Shown piece after piece: positions 39,725-48,436 of a stretch of DNA of 64,000 bases; the stretch's first letter is position 1; every line of letters starts with the position of its first letter. The notes beneath the pieces are model-generated. The model was not told the origin of the DNA and did not search any database. It saw nothing but the letters and a program-made list of their open reading frames with translations. The translations under genes and the position numbers were made by a program. Origin of the DNA: Frederiksenia canicola (lineage in GTDB: Bacteria; Pseudomonadota; Gammaproteobacteria; Enterobacterales; Pasteurellaceae). The stretch spans positions 248,001 to 312,000 of the forward strand of contig NZ_CP015029.1 of assembly GCF_011455495.1 (NCBI RefSeq), in the 5' to 3' direction.

Positions 39725-39895
39725 TTATTTGATTTTTGCTTCTTTATAAACAACGTGTTTACGCACAACTGGATCAAATTTTTTGATTTCCATTTTTTCT
39801 GGCATATTACGTTTGTTTTTAGTTGTTGTGTAGAAATGACCAGTTTCAGCAGTTGAAACTAATTTAATTTTCTCACGAGCACCTTTAGCTGCCAT
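39725..39895 (-). CDS. rpmG: 50S ribosomal protein L33
   Basis: This 56-residue gene begins [22 protein letters not shown] and ends KEAKIK. It lacks the Cys pairs of the zinc-binding form, so it is the zinc-free type usual in gammaproteobacteria. It follows rpmB by 11 bp and ends at a strong terminator. Confidence 0.97.
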   Translation of the reverse strand: MAAKGAREKIKLVSTAETGHFYTTTKNKRNMPEKMEIKKFDPVVRKHVVYKEAKIK

Positions 39896-39906
39896 CTTTT
39901 AGCTCC

Positions 39907-40143
39907 TTAGATTTTCTCGCCACGAGCACGGATTTCAGCTAACACTGCATCAATGCCTTTTTTATCAATAATACGCATACCTTTCGCTGTTAAGCGTAAA
40001 GTAACGAAACGGTTTTCGCTCTCAACCCAGAAACGGTGAGTGTGAAGGTTTGGTAGAAAACGACGTTTAGTCGCATTCATTGCGTGTGAGCGGTTGTTAC
40101 CAACTGCTGGACGCTTGCCTGTTACTTGACAGACTCTAGACAT
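39907..40143 (-). CDS. rpmB: 50S ribosomal protein L28
   Basis: The 78-residue product begins [21 protein letters not shown], typical of the Cys-poor L28 form. First gene of rpmB-rpmG. The 115-base leader can fold into a long hairpin and has a consensus promoter with a TTGAAT -35. In E. coli radC lies upstream in the same way, and that order is kept here. Confidence 0.97.
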   Translation of the reverse strand: MSRVCQVTGKRPAVGNNRSHAMNATKRRFLPNLHTHRFWVESENRFVTLRLTAKGMRIIDKKGIDAVLAEIRARGEKI

Positions 40144-40181
40144 TTGAAATTCTCCAATGATTACTTAAGCTTAAGCTAAAT

Positions 40182-40233
40182 GGTTCGGGTTATCAGCTCG
40201 AGCTGATTACCTCGTCAGGTATAGCACCCGACC
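40182..40233 (-). other. Long hairpin in the rpmB leader
   Basis: GGTTCGGGT (40182-40190) pairs with ACCCGACC (40226-40233), enclosing the perfect palindrome ATCAGCTCGAGCTGAT (40192-40207). It lies between the promoter and the rpmB start and could serve autogenous control. Confidence 0.5.
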
Positions 40234-40257
40234 CACAGACTATTTTAAAGACTGCGG

Positions 40258-40286
40258 ATTATACTGACTTTAACGCACTCATTCAA
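40258..40286 (-). promoter_or_regulatory. rpmB-rpmG promoter
   Basis: On the minus strand TTGAAT (40281-40286) and a perfect TATAAT (40258-40263) are spaced by exactly 17 bp. The -35 overlaps the end of radC. Confidence 0.85.
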
Positions 40287-40972
40287 GGGGAAATTTGTTC
40301 AAATTCATTGCGAATTTTCTCTTCCTCGAACGAAAAATACTCACCTTTACCAATGATTATATGATCAACCAGCCGCACATCGACTAAATCGCATGCCATT
40401 TCGATACGTTTTGTCATATGCCTATCCGCCTCGCTAGGCACACTGCTACCAGACGGGTGATTGTGTGCAACAAGAATCGCTGCAGCATTACATTTTAAGG
40501 CGATTTTGATGATCTCTCTCGGATGTACCACTGTTTGATTAACCGTTCCGAAAAAAAGCTTTTCCTGACGAATTAGACGATGCTGATTATCCAAAAATAA
40601 AGCCATAAAAACCTCTCGTTCGTCATCTTCCAGCATCGCCTGAAAATACAGCACGGCTAAATCAGGATCGCTGATCGTGCCGTTCATCTCCATTGCTTGA
40701 GTGAAATACCGTTTGCTCATCTCCTTGGTGGCTTGCAATTGAATATATTGCGTTTGCCCAAGTCCTTTGACTCGGCAAAAAGTGTCTAAATTCGCAGACA
40801 ATAATCCCCGCAATGAGCCAAAATGATTTAACACCTTTTCCGCCAAGGCTAACACGGGTGTGCCTTTAATCCCTGTGCGTAAAAAAATGGCTAACAACTC
40901 TTCATCACTTAAAGATTCCGCCCCCGATTCCAGCAATTTTTCACGAGGCATTTGCCCTATTGTTTTTGCCAT
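40283..40972 (-). CDS. radC: RadC-family JAB/MPN-domain protein
   Basis: The start is ATG 40972 (MAKTIGQMPREKLL) with GGATAG upstream. The 229-residue protein has the N-terminal helix-hairpin-helix part and the metal motif HNHPSG of the JAMM fold. Despite its name a DNA-repair role is not established. In Haemophilus influenzae radC belongs to the Sxy/CRP-S competence regulon, and a CRP-S-like site lies 74-95 bp upstream of this start. Confidence 0.93.
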   Translation of the reverse strand: MAKTIGQMPREKLLESGAESLSDEELLAIFLRTGIKGTPVLALAEKVLNHFGSLRGLLSANLDTFCRVKGLGQTQYIQLQATKEMSKRYFTQAMEMNGTISDPDLAVLYFQAMLEDDEREVFMALFLDNQHRLIRQEKLFFGTVNQTVVHPREIIKIALKCNAAAILVAHNHPSGSSVPSEADRHMTKRIEMACDLVDVRLVDHIIIGKGEYFSFEEEKIRNEFEQISP

Positions 40973-41045
40973 AATTCTATCCAATCAACTTGATTGATAA
41001 AAAGCATAAGGAGAGTAACTCTTTGATACAAAAGAAATTGCCCTA

Positions 41046-41067
41046 TTTTTCGACAGAGATCGCAAAA
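41046..41067 (-). promoter_or_regulatory. Candidate CRP-S (competence) site for radC
   Basis: The core TTCGA-CAGAGA-TCGCA (41049-41064) matches the TGCGA/TCGCA half-sites at 9 of 10 positions and has the C at the position that defines CRP-S. The flanks extend to an 11-bp perfect dyad, GCCCTATTTTT (41040-41050) with AAAAATAGGGC (41064-41074). Confidence 0.65.
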
Positions 41068-41134
41068 ATAGGGCGTTGTGAGTGAGTGCCTGTTTGCGTA
41101 AAATAGGTACTTTATTTTGAGACGGAATGCCAAC

Positions 41135-42337
41135 ATGCTGACCAATAAAAAAATCGTGGTGGGGATCACTGGTGGGATCGCTGCTTATAAAACCATTGAA
41201 CTCATTCGCTTGTTGCGTACCGCTAATGCAGAAGTACGTGTGGTGCTGACTCCTGCGGCAGAAGCCTTTGTTACCCCGCTCACTTTGCAAGCAATTTCGG
41301 GTAATGCAGTATCAACTTCACTGCTTGATCCGCAAGCAGAACTGGCTATGGGGCATATTGAGTTAGCGAAGTGGGCGGACTTGGTGGTGATCGCCCCAGC
41401 AAGTGCCGATTTTATCGCTCGGCTGCGTGTGGGAATGGGTAATGATCTGCTTTCTACCCTTTGTTTAGCGACCGCTGCACCGATTTTACTGGCTCCAGCA
41501 ATGAATCAACAAATGTACAAGCGGTCAGTTGTGCAGAAAAATTTGCAAAAATTGCGTAAGCAGGGCGTGCTGACAGTGGGTCCGAACGATGGTTTCCAAG
41601 CTTGTGGCGATGTTGGAGCAGGGCGAATGTCAGAACCGAGCGAAATTTTCCACGCTATTCATGAGCATTTTGCCGAATGTGAAGATCTTGCCGATCTCAC
41701 GATCACTATCACTGCAGGCCCAACTCAAGAAGCGATTGATCCCGTACGCTACATCAGCAATCATAGTTCTGGCAAAATGGGCTTTGCGATTGCCGATGCT
41801 TTCTCTAAACGGGGAGCGAAAGTGACCTTGATTTCAGGTCCCGTGAATTTAGCAACCCCACAACATGTGCAACGCATTGATGTGGTTTCTGCCTTAGAAA
41901 TGTCACAACAAGCGGTCACTTCCGCTCAACAATCTGCCATTTTTATCGGCTGTGCGGCAGTGGCCGATTATCGGGTAGAACAGATTGCTGAGCAGAAGCT
42001 GAAAAAAACCGATGACAGCGACACCTTGACGCTAAAATTGGTGAAAAACCCCGATATTATCGCCAATATCGCTCATCTTACCGAAAATCGTCCCTTTACC
42101 GTAGGCTTTGCCGCAGAAACGCAAAACGTAGCAGAATACGCCAAAAGCAAGCTACAACGCAAAAAGTTGGATTTGATTTGTGCCAATGATGTCTCTGGCG
42201 GGCAGGTATTCGGGCAAGATCACAATACCCTGCACCTATTTTGGCAACATGGCGAGAAAACCTTACCGCTTGCCGACAAAACCGAACTCGCCAAAACCTT
42301 GGTGAATGAAATTGTTGAACGTTATCGGGAAAAATAA
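41135..42337 (+). CDS. coaBC: Bifunctional phosphopantothenoylcysteine decarboxylase/synthase (CoaBC)
   Basis: The start is ATG 41135 ([19 protein letters not shown]). The 400-residue enzyme has the flavin-dependent CoaC half ([23 protein letters not shown], and the Cys loop [13 protein letters not shown]) and the CoaB half ([24 protein letters not shown]). It performs two steps of coenzyme A synthesis. It heads the coaBC-dut-slmA group, here with two small genes inserted before dut. Confidence 0.96.
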   Translation: MLTNKKIVVGITGGIAAYKTIELIRLLRTANAEVRVVLTPAAEAFVTPLTLQAISGNAVSTSLLDPQAELAMGHIELAKWADLVVIAPASADFIARLRVGMGNDLLSTLCLATAAPILLAPAMNQQMYKRSVVQKNLQKLRKQGVLTVGPNDGFQACGDVGAGRMSEPSEIFHAIHEHFAECEDLADLTITITAGPTQEAIDPVRYISNHSSGKMGFAIADAFSKRGAKVTLISGPVNLATPQHVQRIDVVSALEMSQQAVTSAQQSAIFIGCAAVADYRVEQIAEQKLKKTDDSDTLTLKLVKNPDIIANIAHLTENRPFTVGFAAETQNVAEYAKSKLQRKKLDLICANDVSGGQVFGQDHNTLHLFWQHGEKTLPLADKTELAKTLVNEIVERYREK

Positions 42338-42651
42338 TGAAGCTAATCACCGTCAAATCTCATCAAGGCGAAGGGCAATTTCCTCGTTTTCCCAAAGGCT
42401 GTGCCGTGAATATTTTGGCGAAATGTGCTCACTATGAAAATTGGTTACAAGCCGAAATTGCAGGCTATCAAGTTTATGTACCGAGCCATTTTGTTGACGA
42501 TAATCAGCTCGTGATAGATTACGATCCAACCGAACTTGTGATAGGCGAAAATGAAGTCGTTGAACTACTTGAATTACACTATGAATGGGCGGTGGTTAAG
42601 CAAGGTGACAAAGTGGGCTGGCTGCCGTGTCAGATTTTAAAAAGTATTTAA
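42337..42651 (+). CDS. Small SH3-like domain protein
   Basis: The 104-residue protein starts on the last base of the coaBC stop (TAATG), so it is co-translated. Two short repeats, 'GCAVNILAKCAHYENWLQAEIAGYQVYVPSHFV' and 'VVELLELHYEWAVVKQGDKVGWLPCQIL', each look like a variant SH3 beta-barrel. No signal peptide is present, so it is cytoplasmic. A binding role is likely, partner unknown. Confidence 0.65.
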   Translation: MKLITVKSHQGEGQFPRFPKGCAVNILAKCAHYENWLQAEIAGYQVYVPSHFVDDNQLVIDYDPTELVIGENEVVELLELHYEWAVVKQGDKVGWLPCQILKSI

Positions 42652-42666
42652 TTTAGGAATAATCCA

Positions 42667-43323
42667 ATGTTTAGAATGCTCTTTTTTATTAGTTTACTGT
42701 TCTCTGCCTATTGTAAGGCTGAATTATTATGTCCTTCTTGTTCTCAGAAATTACTAACCGAAAATGAACTCGGGAATAATATCCGCAGATTATGGATAAT
42801 CAAAAATGAGATCTTTGCCATTCATGGGCATCAGTTTAACCATCCCGATCTGCAGGATTATTTTGAGAACCAAGATTGGTATCAACCAAAACCAGGGGAA
42901 GTGTCCTTAAGCGAAATAGAAAAGCAGAATGTCACATTGCTAGATAAAAAAATAAAATCATTGAATAAAGCACGGCAAGCCATAATAGAAGAGCTTAATG
43001 CGTTAAAACAGACACCAAGCAGCGAGTTATCCTCACGCTGGAATATCGACTTCCCAGAAGGAACACAAGTCGATTTTTTAGCCTTACTTCAACACCTTGA
43101 TTTGAGCGCCTTTCGCAATGAGTTCTACACTGTTCGTATTGATGATGGTGTTCTCGAAAAACGCTTCCATGTTCTTATAGAAGGTGAGAAAGTGATACTT
43201 TCCTATCATGAACAAACATCAGAACAAGAACCTTGGAAAGAGTATGACGAATGGCTGATTCAATGGAATTTTAAATTAGAAAACGACAAACTTATTTTTG
43301 AGAAAGTTGAAATTGCTGGGTAA
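42667..43323 (+). CDS. Secreted YARHG-domain protein
   Basis: The 218-residue protein has a signal peptide ([18 protein letters not shown]) and then a CPSCSQKLL segment. Residues about 38-75 form a YARHG domain ([31 protein letters not shown]), a motif of extracellular or peptidoglycan-linked proteins. A C-terminal beta-rich part follows. It sits between coaBC and dut, 15 bp before dut. Role unknown. Confidence 0.65.
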   Translation: MFRMLFFISLLFSAYCKAELLCPSCSQKLLTENELGNNIRRLWIIKNEIFAIHGHQFNHPDLQDYFENQDWYQPKPGEVSLSEIEKQNVTLLDKKIKSLNKARQAIIEELNALKQTPSSELSSRWNIDFPEGTQVDFLALLQHLDLSAFRNEFYTVRIDDGVLEKRFHVLIEGEKVILSYHEQTSEQEPWKEYDEWLIQWNFKLENDKLIFEKVEIAG

Positions 43324-43337
43324 AAAAAGGAATCACA

Positions 43338-43793
43338 ATGAAACAAATCGATTTAAAAATTCTAGATAGCCGTATTGGCAGTGAATTTCCCTTACCTGCG
43401 TACGCCACTGAAGGCTCAGCAGGTTTAGATTTACGAGCGTTGATTGAACAACCGATGACCGTGGAAGCGGGGCAAACCGTGCTGATCCCAACGGGCATGT
43501 CGATCTATATCGCCGATCCGAATTTAGCCGCCGTGATCTTACCTCGTTCGGGGTTAGGGCATAAAAATGGTATTGTACTTGGCAATTTGGTGGGACTCAT
43601 CGACTCCGACTACCAAGGACCGCTCATGGTGTCGCTCTGGAACCGAAGCAACAAGCCATTCACTATTGAAATGGGCGATCGCATTGCACAACTCGTGTTT
43701 GTGCCTGTAGTGCAAGCAAGTTTCAATATCGTCCAAGAATTCACTGCCACTGACCGTGGCGAAGGTGGTTTCGGGCATTCGGGCAAACAATAA
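43338..43793 (+). CDS. dut: dUTP diphosphatase
   Basis: The 151-residue trimeric dUTPase has all five motifs, among them [28 protein letters not shown] and the C-terminal [14 protein letters not shown]. It removes dUTP and supplies dUMP for thymidylate synthesis. In enterobacteria the order coaBC-dut-slmA is direct; here two small genes precede. An uptake signal overlaps the stop. Confidence 0.97.
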   Translation: MKQIDLKILDSRIGSEFPLPAYATEGSAGLDLRALIEQPMTVEAGQTVLIPTGMSIYIADPNLAAVILPRSGLGHKNGIVLGNLVGLIDSDYQGPLMVSLWNRSNKPFTIEMGDRIAQLVFVPVVQASFNIVQEFTATDRGEGGFGHSGKQ

Positions 43794-43834
43794 CAAGCGG
43801 TCAGATCAATGAAATTTTTTGCAAAGGAGAAACT

Positions 43835-44440
43835 GTGATAGAACCTGTGGTCAAAATGCCGAAAAAATCAATAAAAGAACGTCGGCAACAAGTGCTTGAA
43901 GTCTTAATTGGTTTACTGAACTCAGAAAATGGGATGCAACGAATTACCACCGAACGCTTGGCAGCCGCTGTTGGTGTATCGGAAGGGGCGTTATACCGCT
44001 ATTTCCCAAGCAAAACCAAAATGTTTGAAGCGTTGATCGAGCGAATTGAAATTACCTTAATAAGCCATATTAACGCCAATAAACGCAAAGAAAATACCGA
44101 AGTTGCCGTCAAAGCGATTTTGCAAGTGGTGCTTGAATTTGCTCAAAAAAACCCCGGAGTCACACGAATTCTTACTGGGCACGCGTTAATGTTTGAAGAA
44201 GACGTTCTCAAAGCTCGTGTGTCAAAATTTTTTGATGGTTTAGAGTTACAATTTGTGAACTTACTGCAAATGAGCAAGCTCCGTGAAGGCAAAGCCTTTG
44301 CTGACGAACGTGCATTAGCGGGTTATTTAGTCACCTTCTGCGAAGGGCAATTTCTACGTTTAGTGCGTTCTAATTTTACCTTCAATCAACATCAACATTT
44401 TGAAAAACAGTGGGCGTTAATTAAACCGCTGTTTTATTAG
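43835..44440 (+). CDS. slmA: Nucleoid occlusion factor SlmA
   Basis: The 201-residue TetR-fold protein starts at a GTG preceded by AAAGGAG. The DNA-binding part reads [29 protein letters not shown]. SlmA binds chromosomal sites and blocks FtsZ assembly over the nucleoid. It is followed after 8 bp by yheU and then crp, and lies directly after dut. Confidence 0.95.
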   Translation: MIEPVVKMPKKSIKERRQQVLEVLIGLLNSENGMQRITTERLAAAVGVSEGALYRYFPSKTKMFEALIERIEITLISHINANKRKENTEVAVKAILQVVLEFAQKNPGVTRILTGHALMFEEDVLKARVSKFFDGLELQFVNLLQMSKLREGKAFADERALAGYLVTFCEGQFLRLVRSNFTFNQHQHFEKQWALIKPLFY

Positions 44441-44448
44441 GATTCTTC

Positions 44449-44670
44449 ATGATCATTCCATGGCAAGCTCTCGAACAAACCACGCTTTATAATGTGCTTG
44501 ATTCTTTTATTTTACGAGAAGGTACAGATTACGGTGAACGAGAGCTTTCTCTTGATGAAAAACGCCAACGGTTACTGACACAATTACAGGCAGAGAAAGT
44601 AGTAATTGTGTGGTCAGAACTTCACCAAAGTCTTGATATTAAAGAGAAAAAATCTTTCTTAGGGGAATAG
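44449..44670 (+). CDS. yheU: YheU family protein (UPF0270)
   Basis: The 73-residue protein has the family core MIIPWQALEQTTLYNVLDSFILREGTDYG, followed by a conserved VIVWSELHQS. Its role is unknown. It lies between slmA and crp, 60 bp before crp. Confidence 0.85.
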   Translation: MIIPWQALEQTTLYNVLDSFILREGTDYGERELSLDEKRQRLLTQLQAEKVVIVWSELHQSLDIKEKKSFLGE

Positions 44671-44730
44671 GTAGAATTGTGCTAAAATTCGCCTGTTATG
44701 ATAATAATTTCAATGGATTAGAACGATTTT

Positions 44731-45405
44731 ATGCAAGATGTTTCCATTTCTACGGCTCAACTTGAAAATGTGAGTCCGTTGCCATCAATCCACGATCCGA
44801 TTGTTGAATGGTTTTTAAGCCACTGCCATATTCACCGTTATCCTGCTAAATACACGCTGATTCATGCAGGCGAAGAAGCTGAATCGCTGTTTTATATTGT
44901 CAGCGGTGCGGTGTCTGTCTTTATCAAAGATGATGAAAGCAAAGAAATGTTGCTAACAAATTTAGGGCAAGGCGAGTTTGTGGGTGAAATGGGCTTATTT
45001 GAAGATAAAGTTCAGCCTCGCACAGCTTATGTTCGCACTAAAGGCAACTGCGAGATTGCAGAAATTTCTTATAAGAAATTTAAACAGTTAGTGCATTTAA
45101 ACCCTGATATTTTGATGTATCTTTCGACTCAATTGGCACGTCGTTTGAGAATGACCTCTCGTCAAGTGAGTAATTTAGCCTTCTTAGACGTAACCGGTCG
45201 AATCGCACAAACGTTGATGAATCTCGCTAAACTGCCTGATGCCATGACGCACCCTGAAGGAATGCAAATCAAAATTACCCGTCAAGAAATTGGGCAAATG
45301 GTGGGTTGTTCTCGTGAAACCGTTGGCAGAATTTTGAAGATGCTTGAAGATGAAGGACTCATTACTGCTCATGGTAAAACGATTGTCGTTTACGGCACAC
45401 GATAA
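44731..45405 (+). CDS. crp: Cyclic AMP receptor protein CRP
   Basis: The 224-residue protein has an N-terminal cAMP domain ([23 protein letters not shown], with the Arg and Glu contacts to cAMP) and the [21 protein letters not shown]. It controls sugar use and, with Sxy, the competence regulon in Pasteurellaceae. CRP-S-like sites occur in this window before radC and comEA, and ordinary CRP-like sites before nagB and the TRAP genes. An extended -10 (TGCTAAAAT, 44680-44688) lies just upstream. Confidence 0.97.
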   Translation: MQDVSISTAQLENVSPLPSIHDPIVEWFLSHCHIHRYPAKYTLIHAGEEAESLFYIVSGAVSVFIKDDESKEMLLTNLGQGEFVGEMGLFEDKVQPRTAYVRTKGNCEIAEISYKKFKQLVHLNPDILMYLSTQLARRLRMTSRQVSNLAFLDVTGRIAQTLMNLAKLPDAMTHPEGMQIKITRQEIGQMVGCSRETVGRILKMLEDEGLITAHGKTIVVYGTR

Positions 45406-45415
45406 TTCTAAAATG

Positions 45416-45442
45416 AAAAAGGCGATTAAATCGCCTTTTTTA
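45416..45442. terminator. Bidirectional terminator between crp and waaC
   Basis: AAAAAGGCGATT and AATCGCCTTTTT form an almost loop-free perfect stem with T runs on both strands. Confidence 0.9.
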
Positions 45443-46376
45443 ATGCCTGTAAAACCTGATTTGGTTCAATGTTGTTCATTGAACCTGCTTGCAGATAGAT
45501 CTGATTTTTCCCATAGGCTCCAATCAATTTCGGATCGGTCGCCCCATATAAAATTACATTTGGTTTATCCAATGCCGCAGTCAAATGGCTTAGCCCTGTA
45601 TCCACCGAAACCACGGCTTGAGCTTGGCTAAGTTGTTGAGCCAATTCTGTCAAACTCAGTTTGGGTAACACTTGAATGAATGGATTGCCTGCCGCAAGCC
45701 TTTCTGCCCGCTGGCGTTCAACGTCATTTCCCCAAGGCAAACGCACTGCTAGGTTTTGTGCGGTGAGTGCATCAAAAAGTGCTGCCCAACGTTGTTCTTG
45801 CCAATGTTTATCCGCTCGTGTTGTTGCATGAATGGCAATGATATAGGGCTGACAAGCGGTCAGTTCCTGAAAAAGTTTTGCAATTCCGTAATCGCCCACA
45901 GCGGTAGGTAAATTATACCCAAGAGATTGCGAAAACAGGTTGCGAATACGTTCCACAGCGTGCTGTTGATAGGAAATTGCAAATTTTTTATCGTAGAAAC
46001 AGGCACTTAAACCTTCACGAGCGGAATGTCTGTCGTAGCCGTATTTGATGCCTTTTGCCAAATGGGTTGCCAATGCAGCACTTTTTAGCAAACCTTGGGC
46101 ATCAATCACTGCATCATACTGTTCCGTTTGGAGCTGCTGCTTGTAGGCTTGCCACTGCTGCAAAGTGTCTTTAGAAAATAACCGCTTACGCCATTTTCGC
46201 AACGCAAAGGGAATGATGTTTCGTACTGCTGAATGCCATCGTGGAATTTCCGCAAAAGCAGGTTCCACTACCCAATCAACGTGCAAGTTTGGGATCGCCA
46301 TTTGGGCATCGGTTAACGCGGGCAAGGTGTGGATCACATCGCCCATTGATGAGGTTTTAACCAGACAAACTTTCAT
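45426..46376 (-). CDS. waaC: Lipopolysaccharide heptosyltransferase I
   Basis: The start is ATG 46376 (MKVCLVKTSSMGDVIHTLPALTDA); upstream codons in frame belong to the overlapping gene. The 316-residue GT9-family enzyme shows VDTGLSHLTAALDKPNVILYGATDP near the C-terminus. It adds the first heptose to Kdo of the LPS inner core at the cytoplasmic face. It overlaps the preceding membrane protein gene by 20 bases. Confidence 0.92.
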   Translation of the reverse strand: MKVCLVKTSSMGDVIHTLPALTDAQMAIPNLHVDWVVEPAFAEIPRWHSAVRNIIPFALRKWRKRLFSKDTLQQWQAYKQQLQTEQYDAVIDAQGLLKSAALATHLAKGIKYGYDRHSAREGLSACFYDKKFAISYQQHAVERIRNLFSQSLGYNLPTAVGDYGIAKLFQELTACQPYIIAIHATTRADKHWQEQRWAALFDALTAQNLAVRLPWGNDVERQRAERLAAGNPFIQVLPKLSLTELAQQLSQAQAVVSVDTGLSHLTAALDKPNVILYGATDPKLIGAYGKNQIYLQAGSMNNIEPNQVLQALKKAI

Positions 46377-46923
46377 CACGGATTTTTCCAACCAATTGGT
46401 CATAAAAGGCTTGGCGATGCTCATTGCTGTCAAAAGCAGTGTGGGGAACAGCGATCAAATGCGTCCCATTGAGTATCATCACAAGATACCCTTGCATATC
46501 TAGCACCTGTGAAATAAACGAGTAACGATAAATGCCTTCGAACATCCCCGTTTTATAGAAAAGCCCTTGCGACTGAATCTCTATTTCGGTTGTTGATTCC
46601 GTCATATTTTTATTGTCACGCAAGATTTTCAGATTATAAATAGAAGGACGAATAAGCGTGGCATAAATTTCAATCAGGAAAGCATAACCAACTAGCCCCC
46701 AACCGAGCCACCACATAACGTGACTCTCAAACCAGTCATAAAATTCTTCTTGCCAATCCGCAATCGTCAAAGCCACAAAAGCTAACGCCATAATAAAAGG
46801 CAAAAAGACGATCACATCAGCAAAACACAGTAGGCGTGTCTCTTTTTTATAGATCAGCTTACCGACTTGAAATACCATTTTCTCATAGGATTTCGTATAG
46901 GGGTGTTGAAATTTAATTCGCAT
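46357..46923 (-). CDS. YcxB-like membrane protein between heptosyltransferase genes
   Basis: The 188-residue protein has two hydrophobic helices at about residues 33-55 and 70-90 with a WWLGWGL segment, then a soluble C-terminal domain with the YcxB-type pattern (IEIQSQGLFYKTGMFEGIYRYSFISQV... LVMILNGTHLIAVPHTAF). It overlaps waaF at its start by 11 bases and waaC at its end by 20, so all three are coupled. Role unknown; an accessory to the heptosyltransferases is only a guess. Confidence 0.65.
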   Translation of the reverse strand: MRIKFQHPYTKSYEKMVFQVGKLIYKKETRLLCFADVIVFLPFIMALAFVALTIADWQEEFYDWFESHVMWWLGWGLVGYAFLIEIYATLIRPSIYNLKILRDNKNMTESTTEIEIQSQGLFYKTGMFEGIYRYSFISQVLDMQGYLVMILNGTHLIAVPHTAFDSNEHRQAFYDQLVGKIRDESLSG

Positions 46924-47965
46924 TGTGTTTCTCCAACAGTTGAGCCAATTGCGCCAATACCATTTCTGGTGAAATATCGATCAGGCTTTGGTGATAACCT
47001 TCCGCCGCCTCGCCCTTACGGACTTTAATCAGCCCACCTTCAATCAAGCGAATAATCACCGCATTTTTCGACAGCGGCGGGGTATATTGCGGGCTGGTTG
47101 GTCCATAAAGTGCAACAAGCGGGCGATTGAGAGCCGCTGCAATGTGCATCAGCCCCGAGTCGTTGCTCACCACCGCTGCACAATCAGCGATTAAATCAAC
47201 CGCTTGGTTGAGATCGGTCTGCCCCGCTAAATTGATGCAATAACGTTGTAAATGTTCAGGTAAGGCGGAGCGAATTTGCTCGCCCACGGCTTCATCTTTC
47301 TTTGAGCCAAACAGACGCACCGAATAGCCCTGCTCGATCAATTTTGCTGCAACATTCGCGTAATGGTAGTGGGGATAGCGTTTGGCTGGTCCAAATTCAG
47401 CCCCAGGGCAAAAACCAATAGCGGTGCGATTTTCGGCATCATCAAACTGTTTGGCGAATAGCTGTTTGGTTTTGCCAATTTGCTCAGCATCGACTTGCAA
47501 ATACGGATAAACTTCAGGCAAATTTTCAGCTGTGGGGATCTGATTTTGATCGTATGACAACGCCAAATAACGCTGTACCATCATCGGATAGTCGTGCTTA
47601 TTCGTTCGTAGATCGTTCAAAAAGCCGTAACGCATTTCGCCTTTCCAGCCACGGCGTTGCGGAATTCTGGCGAAAAAGGGAATAAATGCGGATTTCAGCG
47701 AGTTTGGCAACACAATTGCCAAATCATACTGATTTCGCAAATTTTTGCCCAAATCATACCGCTTGCATAACGCAAAAGAGCCGTGTCCAATCGGCATAGA
47801 AATCGCCTTTCGTACTTCGGGCATGCGAGCAAGCAATGGACGACACCAGTCTGGTGCCATCACATCAATTTTGCTATTGGGATAGTTCTGCTTGAGCTGT
47901 TGATACAAGGTGTGAGACATCATCATATCCCCCACCCAAGATGGTGCAATCACTAAAATATTCAT
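46913..47965 (-). CDS. waaF: Lipopolysaccharide heptosyltransferase II
   Basis: The 350-residue GT9 enzyme has the start MNILVIAPSWVGDMMMSHTLYQ, GFCPGAEFGPAKRYPHYHYA and VVSNDSGLMHIAAALNRPLVALYGPTSP. It adds the second heptose of the LPS inner core. It is followed by the overlapping membrane gene and waaC, and preceded after 3 bp by a lipoprotein gene. Confidence 0.94.
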   Translation of the reverse strand: MNILVIAPSWVGDMMMSHTLYQQLKQNYPNSKIDVMAPDWCRPLLARMPEVRKAISMPIGHGSFALCKRYDLGKNLRNQYDLAIVLPNSLKSAFIPFFARIPQRRGWKGEMRYGFLNDLRTNKHDYPMMVQRYLALSYDQNQIPTAENLPEVYPYLQVDAEQIGKTKQLFAKQFDDAENRTAIGFCPGAEFGPAKRYPHYHYANVAAKLIEQGYSVRLFGSKKDEAVGEQIRSALPEHLQRYCINLAGQTDLNQAVDLIADCAAVVSNDSGLMHIAAALNRPLVALYGPTSPQYTPPLSKNAVIIRLIEGGLIKVRKGEAAEGYHQSLIDISPEMVLAQLAQLLEKHNAN

Positions 47966-47968
47966 GTG

Positions 47969-48370
47969 CTATCCTGCTTTTTTCACACAGTTGCTCGCCA
48001 ACACCCTGTGGCGGTTATCACTTAAAGTTGCCTTGCCGTCAAAGCCTTCCAACCAAGTCCAACGAATATTGCTGTACTTCTTGCCATTTTTCGCAACTGT
48101 TGGCGAAAGTTTATGTGAGACTTGATTAAACGTGACCGTCACTGTGCTGTTTTTCTTAGCCGATGATTTTTGAACACGTACAAAATACTGCTTGTCACAC
48201 ACATATTCCGTAACGAACTGTTTTTTCACCACATCTCGGCCTTTTACCGTTGATTGTGCTTTCTGTTCTGTTCTTTGTTGGATTTGCTCTGCTGGTGCAA
48301 TTGTGGTTGCACTACAACCGCATAACCACACCCCAAAAGCTAATGTGAAGCATTTTGCTATCAACTTCAT
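47969..48370 (-). CDS. MliC-like lipoprotein
   Basis: The 133-residue product has a lipoprotein signal ending VWLCGC (Cys19 lipidated). The mature part has the MliC-type layout: an early YVCDKQYFVRV strand and late LASNC giving a disulfide, with WTWLEGFDGKATL between. Members inhibit C-type lysozyme in the periplasm or at the outer membrane. Similarity is moderate, so an outer-membrane lipoprotein of unknown role is the alternative. It lies 3 bp before waaF. Confidence 0.6.
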   Translation of the reverse strand: MKLIAKCFTLAFGVWLCGCSATTIAPAEQIQQRTEQKAQSTVKGRDVVKKQFVTEYVCDKQYFVRVQKSSAKKNSTVTVTFNQVSHKLSPTVAKNGKKYSNIRWTWLEGFDGKATLSDNRHRVLASNCVKKAG

Positions 48371-48385
48371 ATTCTCCCCTTTAGA

Positions 48386-48413
48386 GAAAAAGAGCAGCTT
48401 GACGCTGCTCTAA
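48386..48413 (-). terminator. Terminator before the lipoprotein-waaF genes
   Basis: On the minus strand AGAGCAGC and GCTGCTCT enclose GTCAA and run into TTTTTC. It ends transcription of the secreted protein gene at 48437 and separates it from the waaF group. Confidence 0.85.
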
Positions 48414-48436
48414 TTCATTTGATTGAGCGACACAAT

